Positions 59,685 through 64,000 of a stretch of 64,000 nucleotides of DNA are shown here, piece by piece. How positions within the stretch are numbered: position 1 is the first letter of the stretch; the number at the start of each line of letters is the position of its first letter. The position numbers and the translations under genes were made by a program. The notes under the pieces are model-generated. The model did no database searches. It was not told the DNA's origin and worked only from the letters and a program-made list of their open reading frames with translations. Origin of the DNA: Streptomyces sp. FIT100 (GTDB taxonomy: Bacteria > Actinomycetota > Actinomycetes > Streptomycetales > Streptomycetaceae); assembly GCF_024584805.1 (NCBI RefSeq), contig NZ_CP075715.1, forward strand, positions 2,468,001 through 2,532,000. The letters run 5' to 3'.

Positions 59685-60779
59685 TCAGGGCGAAGGCTGG
59701 GCGCTGGGAGCAAGGGCGCCGCAGAGCGGGGCGGCGGCCCGGCCCGTCTCGTACGGGTCGGTGCCGGCCGGGCCGTCCGAAGTGGCCCGCTGACCGGCGA
59801 GCAGCGGCTGGAGGGACCCGGCGGCATGGGCGGAGCAGGCCATGGGTCCGGCCTGCAGATAGCTGAAGAGCAGCTCGGCGCGGTGGGTGCGCAGGTCGTC
59901 GCGGTCGAAGCGGAAGTGCAGCTCGCGGCGGACGGTGAACAGGGAGGCGTCGTCCGCGCGCCGGTCGCCCGTCGGCGCGGTGGCGTCCGCTCCGGCCGGG
60001 CGGAGGGCGTAGGCGAAGGTGTGGTCCGAGATCACTTCGAGGCTGTCGGGTCCGGCGTCGTGGTAGCGGAGGGTGCCCTTGACCCTCACCTCGGGTTCGG
60101 CCAGGGCGGCCTTCGTGGGGTCGAAGCGCACCAGCCAGCCGGTCGCCGCGTGCCGGCCGTCCTCCGCGGGGGCGTCGAAGGACCGGTCGAACTGTTCGAG
60201 CTGATCGGGGTCGAGGAGCACGCGCACCGGCCGTGACACGGCGCCGCTGAGCACATCAGGGTCGAGCGAGGACTCCACGAGGTAGTCCTTGGCGATGGTC
60301 AGCGCGGTCATGACCTGGCTCTCCGAGAAGTTCTCGGTGCGCGTGGCGCCCGGAAGGGTGATCCCGGCGGCTCCGGTGCGGAAATGTGCGGCGGGGCTGC
60401 GGGCGTACAGCTCGGCGGGTTCACCACCGGGCACGGGTCCCTTGGGGGCCAGCGGTATCACCGTGCTCCGCAGGGGCTCGGCGGGCCGGGAGGAGGAGGG
60501 CCGGTAGGGCTGGCGGACGCCCATGTAGATCGCGGTGCCGAAGGCGAGGGCGATCAGCAGGACCAGCAGCAGCGCCTGCCTGGACCCGGTGCGCGGGCCC
60601 CAGGCCGGGCGGCTGCGGACGGCCCTGGCGTGGTCGCCCATCCGCTCCTGGGCGGAGAACTCCTGGAGGCGGGCAGCACGGACGAACGATTCGTCGAAGA
60701 CGACGGACCGGTACTCGTCCTCACCTCCGCCGGGGAGCCCCTCGGGTGTCCCCTCAGGTGGGTCTCCACGCCCTGCCAT
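59685..60779 (-). CDS. membrane protein with FDESFVRAA motif (364 aa)
   Basis: Cytosolic N-terminus with F-D-E-S-F-V-R-A-A (28-36) and S-A-Q-E-R, one membrane helix (about 75-96), then a large extracytoplasmic domain with beta/alpha pattern. ATG at 60779 chosen over the 60806 frame. Shares its motif with the next gene. Family not recognised. Confidence 0.78.
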   Translation of the reverse strand: MAGRGDPPEGTPEGLPGGGEDEYRSVVFDESFVRAARLQEFSAQERMGDHARAVRSRPAWGPRTGSRQALLLVLLIALAFGTAIYMGVRQPYRPSSSRPAEPLRSTVIPLAPKGPVPGGEPAELYARSPAAHFRTGAAGITLPGATRTENFSESQVMTALTIAKDYLVESSLDPDVLSGAVSRPVRVLLDPDQLEQFDRSFDAPAEDGRHAATGWLVRFDPTKAALAEPEVRVKGTLRYHDAGPDSLEVISDHTFAYALRPAGADATAPTGDRRADDASLFTVRRELHFRFDRDDLRTHRAELLFSYLQAGPMACSAHAAGSLQPLLAGQRATSDGPAGTDPYETGRAAAPLCGALAPSAQPSP

Positions 60780-60857
60780 ACCTTCAGAGTAGGTCGGGAG
60801 AAGCACACGTAAACGCGGTGCTGCGCGACAAGTTCCGACAAGCTCTCGCGCTCTCCG

Positions 60858-61457
60858 TCAGGGGGTGCGGGGCACGGCGGGGACGGGAGGTGCGGGGTAC
60901 TCCGCGGAGGCGGAGGGGCCGGTGATCCGGTCCGGGGCGGTCGTCGCGGAGGGCTGGTCGACGCCGGTCGTGGCGGGGGGCGGGACGCGGTCCTGGCGGT
61001 TGGCGGCCGCTCCGCGGTAGACGGCGGTGAAGGCGACGGCGACCATTCCGATGCCCATCAGGACGGCGAGGACCCAGGCCACGGGACGGTGCCAGCGGGC
61101 CGCGCCGCGGTAGGGGCGCAGGGCGCCGCCGTGCGGGTAGGGGTCCTGGTCGCGTACGCCGCGGTCTTCCGGGTCGCAGTCGTCGTACGCCCGGCCGTAG
61201 TCACCGGGGCCGTAGCCGTCCTCGTAGAGCTCGTCGTCGCCCGGGCCACCGCCGGCGCGGGCGCGGGCCGCCTCGGCTTCGGCCCGCATCTGGGCGGCTG
61301 CGAGCAGACGCTCGACGGCGGACGGTTCGTGGATCTCGGCGGCCCGGACGAAGTCCTCGTCGAACGCCACGGGGGCGAAGTCCTCGTCCGCGCCTCCGCG
61401 GTCGTCGTCGGGCTCCCAGCCGTCCGGGAACGGCCTGCCCCCCACGTCGTCCGGCAC
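60858..61457 (-). CDS. membrane protein with FDEDFVRAA motif (199 aa)
   Basis: Cytosolic N-terminus with F-D-E-D-F-V-R-A-A (32-40) and S-A-V-E-R, an Asp/Gly-rich stretch, one membrane helix (about 125-146) and a short Pro/Thr-rich outer tail. The shared motif suggests both proteins bind one cytosolic partner. Confidence 0.78.
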   Translation of the reverse strand: MPDDVGGRPFPDGWEPDDDRGGADEDFAPVAFDEDFVRAAEIHEPSAVERLLAAAQMRAEAEAARARAGGGPGDDELYEDGYGPGDYGRAYDDCDPEDRGVRDQDPYPHGGALRPYRGAARWHRPVAWVLAVLMGIGMVAVAFTAVYRGAAANRQDRVPPPATTGVDQPSATTAPDRITGPSASAEYPAPPVPAVPRTP

Positions 61458-61523
61458 CTCTTCAGGGTAGACCTGGGAGGGGCTTTTGGGCAGGGACTAC
61501 GGGCAACTGCCCACATGCATTCG

Positions 61524-62807
61524 TCACCGAGTGTGACCGTCGCCGGTGACGATGTATTTCGTCGAGGTCAGCTCGGGCAGGCCCATGGGACCGCGGGCGT
61601 GCAGCTTCTGCGTGGAGATTCCGATCTCGGCGCCGAAACCGAACTGACCGCCGTCGGTGAAACGGGTGGACGCGTTGACGGCGACGGTCGTGGAGTCGAC
61701 CAGCTGGGTGAAGCGTCGGGCGGCGGCCTGGGAGGTGGTGACGATGGCCTCGGTGTGACCGGAGGACCAGAGGCGGATGTGTTCGACGGCTTTGTCGAGG
61801 GAGTCGACGACGGCGGCGGCGATGTCGTAGGAGAGGTACTCGGTCTCCCAGTCCTCCGCGGTGGCCGGCACGACGGTGGCCTTGGAGCCCTCGGCGTGGG
61901 CCAGAGTGCGGTCGTCGGCGTGGACGGTGACGCCTGCCTCGCCCAGGGCGTCCAGGGCGCGGGGCAGGAAGGCGGCGGCGATGTCCTGGTGGACGAGGAG
62001 GGTCTCGGCGGCGTTGCAGACGCTGGGGCGCTGGGCCTTGGAGTTGATCAGGATGTCGACGGCCATGTCGAGGTCGGCCCGGGCGTCGACGTAGACGTGG
62101 CAGTTTCCGGTGCCGGTCTCGATGACCGGGACGGTGGACTCCTCGACGACGGTGCGGATGAGGGAGGCGCCGCCGCGCGGGATGAGGACGTCGACGAGGC
62201 CGCGGGCGCGCATCAGCTCGCGCACGGAGTCGCGGCTCTCGCCGGGGACGAGCTGGATCGCGTCGGCGGGCAGTCCGGCGCCTCCGACGGCGTCGCGCAG
62301 GACCTTCACCAGGGCGCTGTTGGACGAGTAGGCGGAGGAGGAACCGCGCAGCAGCACGGCGTTCCCGGACTTCAGGCAGAGCGCGGCGGCGTCCACGGTG
62401 ACGTTCGGCCGTGCCTCGTAGATGATCCCGACGACGCCGAGGGGGACACGGACCTGGCGGAGGTCGATGCCGTTGGGCAGGGTCGAGCCGCGGACCACCT
62501 CGCCGACCGGGTCGGGCAGGGCGGCGACATGGCGGACGTCGGCCGCGATGGCACGGACCCGCTGGGGGGTGAGGCCGAGCCGGTCGATGACCGACTCGCT
62601 GGTGCCGGCTTCGCGGGCGCGGGCGATGTCCTCGGCGTTGGCCTCGACGATCTCGCTGGTACGGACCTCGAGGGCGTCGGCGATCGCCAGCAGCGCGTCG
62701 TCCTTGACCGAGCGCGGGAGTGGCGCGATCTCGGCGGCGGCCGCGCGGGCCCGGTAGGCGGCCTGGGCGACCGGGGACATGTTGTCGTACGGCGAGAGCG
62801 AGGTCAT
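61524..62807 (-). CDS. proA: gamma-glutamyl phosphate reductase
   Basis: Second step of proline synthesis: reduces gamma-glutamyl phosphate with NADPH. 427 aa, aldehyde-dehydrogenase fold; catalytic cysteine in P-S-V-C-N-A-A-E-T. Same strand as and downstream of proB, with one gene of unknown function between. Confidence 0.97.
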   Translation of the reverse strand: MTSLSPYDNMSPVAQAAYRARAAAAEIAPLPRSVKDDALLAIADALEVRTSEIVEANAEDIARAREAGTSESVIDRLGLTPQRVRAIAADVRHVAALPDPVGEVVRGSTLPNGIDLRQVRVPLGVVGIIYEARPNVTVDAAALCLKSGNAVLLRGSSSAYSSNSALVKVLRDAVGGAGLPADAIQLVPGESRDSVRELMRARGLVDVLIPRGGASLIRTVVEESTVPVIETGTGNCHVYVDARADLDMAVDILINSKAQRPSVCNAAETLLVHQDIAAAFLPRALDALGEAGVTVHADDRTLAHAEGSKATVVPATAEDWETEYLSYDIAAAVVDSLDKAVEHIRLWSSGHTEAIVTTSQAAARRFTQLVDSTTVAVNASTRFTDGGQFGFGAEIGISTQKLHARGPMGLPELTSTKYIVTGDGHTR

Positions 62808-62898
62808 GCCCGCAGGGTAATGCGCCGTCTGCGGGCATCCCTCACGTATTCCGCACTACGAGACACGACGGCCGCGCCCTGGTACCGGTGGGGGTGGC

Positions 62899-63513
62899 TC
62901 AGAAGGGGTGGACGCCGACGGGGGCCGCGGGCGGCGGGCCGTAGCCCTCCGCGATGCGCTGGTGGTAGGTCTCCCGGTCGATGACCTCCAGGCCGACGAT
63001 CTCCCATGGCGGCAGCTGGGCAGTGGAGCGGTGCTCGCCCCACAGGCGCAGCGCCACCGCGGCCGCGTCGTGCAGGTCCCTGGCCTCTTCCCAGTAGCGG
63101 ATCTCGGCGTGGTCGTTGGCGTACCGGCTGGTCAGCAGGAAGGGGTGGTCGTGGGCGAGCTGTTCGAGCCCGCGTCTGACCTCCTTGAGCGGGGCCTCGG
63201 CGCCGGAGACGCAGAGAGTGACGTGCCACAGCTTGGACACCGTGCGGTCCCTGCCGTGCGGGTCCTGAGCGGCGGGGAGGCTCTCGCCGGTTTCGTCCGC
63301 GCGGCCGTCCGCACCGGCCGGGTGTGCCGCCGCGTCCTCGTCGAAGTCGGCCCCCGCCTCCACACTGGTGAGGGCGCGTTCCTCCCCCACGGCCCTGCGG
63401 GTGCGCGTGGTGCCCCCTGTCCCCGTCCCCCGGGGCGACGCCCCTGGGCGCGCTCGTCTCACCGGCGGCCTCCTGTTGATGCGTTGTGGTGCCGAACCCC
63501 GCCCTGTCCGCAT
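62899..63513 (-). CDS. conserved protein of unknown function
   Basis: Protein of 204 aa. ATG at 63513 follows AGGGGA. The first about 95 residues are disordered and charged; the rest, from V-S-K-L-W-H-V-T-L-C-V-S-G, is an alpha/beta domain rich in H and D with A-P-V-G-V-H-P-F at the end. A GTG at 63240 with AGGGA could start a shorter form of only the folded part. Between proB and proA. Confidence 0.7.
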   Translation of the reverse strand: MRTGRGSAPQRINRRPPVRRARPGASPRGTGTGGTTRTRRAVGEERALTSVEAGADFDEDAAAHPAGADGRADETGESLPAAQDPHGRDRTVSKLWHVTLCVSGAEAPLKEVRRGLEQLAHDHPFLLTSRYANDHAEIRYWEEARDLHDAAAVALRLWGEHRSTAQLPPWEIVGLEVIDRETYHQRIAEGYGPPPAAPVGVHPF

Positions 63514-63617
63514 GACAAAGTCCCCTGACAAAGTTGACCAGTCCGGGGCCGGACATGGGGCGGTTTTGGTGAACGTCCCTGCTTCAAGGCGGGAGTTTCA
63601 GCCGTTTCAGGGGTGGG

Positions 63618-64000
63618 TCAGGACTCAAGGACGACGAGATCGTCCCTGTGTACGACCTCGCGCTCGTACGCGGGACCGAGCTCCCGGGCCAGTTCGCGGG
63701 TGGAGCGGCCGAGCAGCTGCGGGATCTCCTTGGCGTCGAAGTTGACGAGTCCGCGGGCGACGGCGCGGCCCTCGGAGTCGCGCAGTTCGACCGGGTCGCC
63801 GGCGCTGAACTCGCCGTCGACCTCGGCGATTCCGGCGGGCAGCAGCGACTTCCTGCCCTGGACGACGGCGTGCACGGCGCCGTCGTCGAGGGTCAGCGAA
63901 CCCTGCGGGGTCGACGCGTGGGCGAGCCACAGCAGCCGGTCGGCGGAGCGGCGGCCGGTGCGGTGGAAGTAGGTGCCGGTGTCCCGTCCGGCGAGGGCGT
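63618..64000 (-). CDS. proB: glutamate 5-kinase, C-terminal part (cut by window edge)
   Basis: First enzyme of proline synthesis; phosphorylates glutamate. Only the end is inside the window: T-G-T-Y-F-H then the PUA domain (A-L-A/G-R-K-S-L-L-P-A-G-I, G-L-V-N-F-D). The gene continues to the right, so kinase residues and start are not visible. Confidence 0.88.
   Translation of the reverse strand, partial: ALAGRDTGTYFHRTGRRSADRLLWLAHASTPQGSLTLDDGAVHAVVQGRKSLLPAGIAEVDGEFSAGDPVELRDSEGRAVARGLVNFDAKEIPQLLGRSTRELARELGPAYEREVVHRDDLVVLES

Overview
The window is a 64 kb piece of a Streptomyces chromosome. The base composition is very GC-rich, GTG starts and ATGA stop/start overlaps are common, and the gene order (leuA, era, phoH, dnaJ-hrcA, lepA-rpsT, holA, comEC-comEA, leuS, rsfS, nadD, proA-proB) matches the conserved core of Streptomyces chromosomes as I know it. 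I see no insertion sequence, prophage, CRISPR array or antibiotic gene cluster. Most genes lie on the minus strand.

Layout. 1-1000: tandem and inverted repeats. 1000-5307: a two-component system and an MMPL exporter. 5678-9712: a TerB-like zinc-ribbon protein, leuA with a leucine leader peptide, and a protealysin-like M4 protease followed by an emfourin-type inhibitor. 10149-14259: era, then three secreted surface-type proteins, one related to WxL-associated DUF916 proteins. 14598-19946: a membrane protein, a degenerate cytidine deaminase, an MmcQ/YjbR protein, a CNNM/CBS protein, ybeY, phoH and a PfkB kinase. 20209-25847: an MFS transporter, adenine deaminase, RNase Z, a HIT hydrolase, rsmE and a nitronate monooxygenase-like protein. 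26018-31287: dnaJ-hrcA with a CIRCE operator, an MBL-fold protein, DUF3097 and hemW. 31315-38115: a SpoIIE-type phosphatase, an acyl-CoA ligase with a TetR-like palindrome, lepA and rpsT. 38620-46747: holA, an arylamine N-acetyltransferase, comEC/comEA, degV and a coiled-coil membrane protein. 46893-53352: leuS behind a second leucine leader peptide and terminator, then a two-gene redox module (a NOX/ferric-reductase-like bis-heme membrane protein and a NuoF-like iron-sulfur flavoprotein). 53418-64000: two identical tRNA-Ala genes flanking two small zinc proteins, a histidine phosphatase without an ATG/GTG start, rsfS, a degenerate LCP protein, nadD, a 53-aa membrane protein, an M48 protease, two FDExFVRAA-motif membrane proteins, proA, and proB cut by the window edge.

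How genes work together. The translation and ribosome-maturation set (era, ybeY, phoH, lepA, rpsT, rsfS, leuS, rsmE) dominates. leuA and leuS both appear to be controlled by translation of leucine-rich leader peptides. HrcA should repress its own operon with dnaJ through CIRCE. proA and proB make proline.

The most novel candidates are the two-gene NOX-like redox module (50207-53352), the protease/inhibitor pair (8648-10013), the three-protein surface cluster with shared palindromes (11130-14502), and a recurring pattern of short tandem duplications at the 3' ends of genes, often copying the stop codon. All calls are from reading the sequence; no database search or folding program was run.
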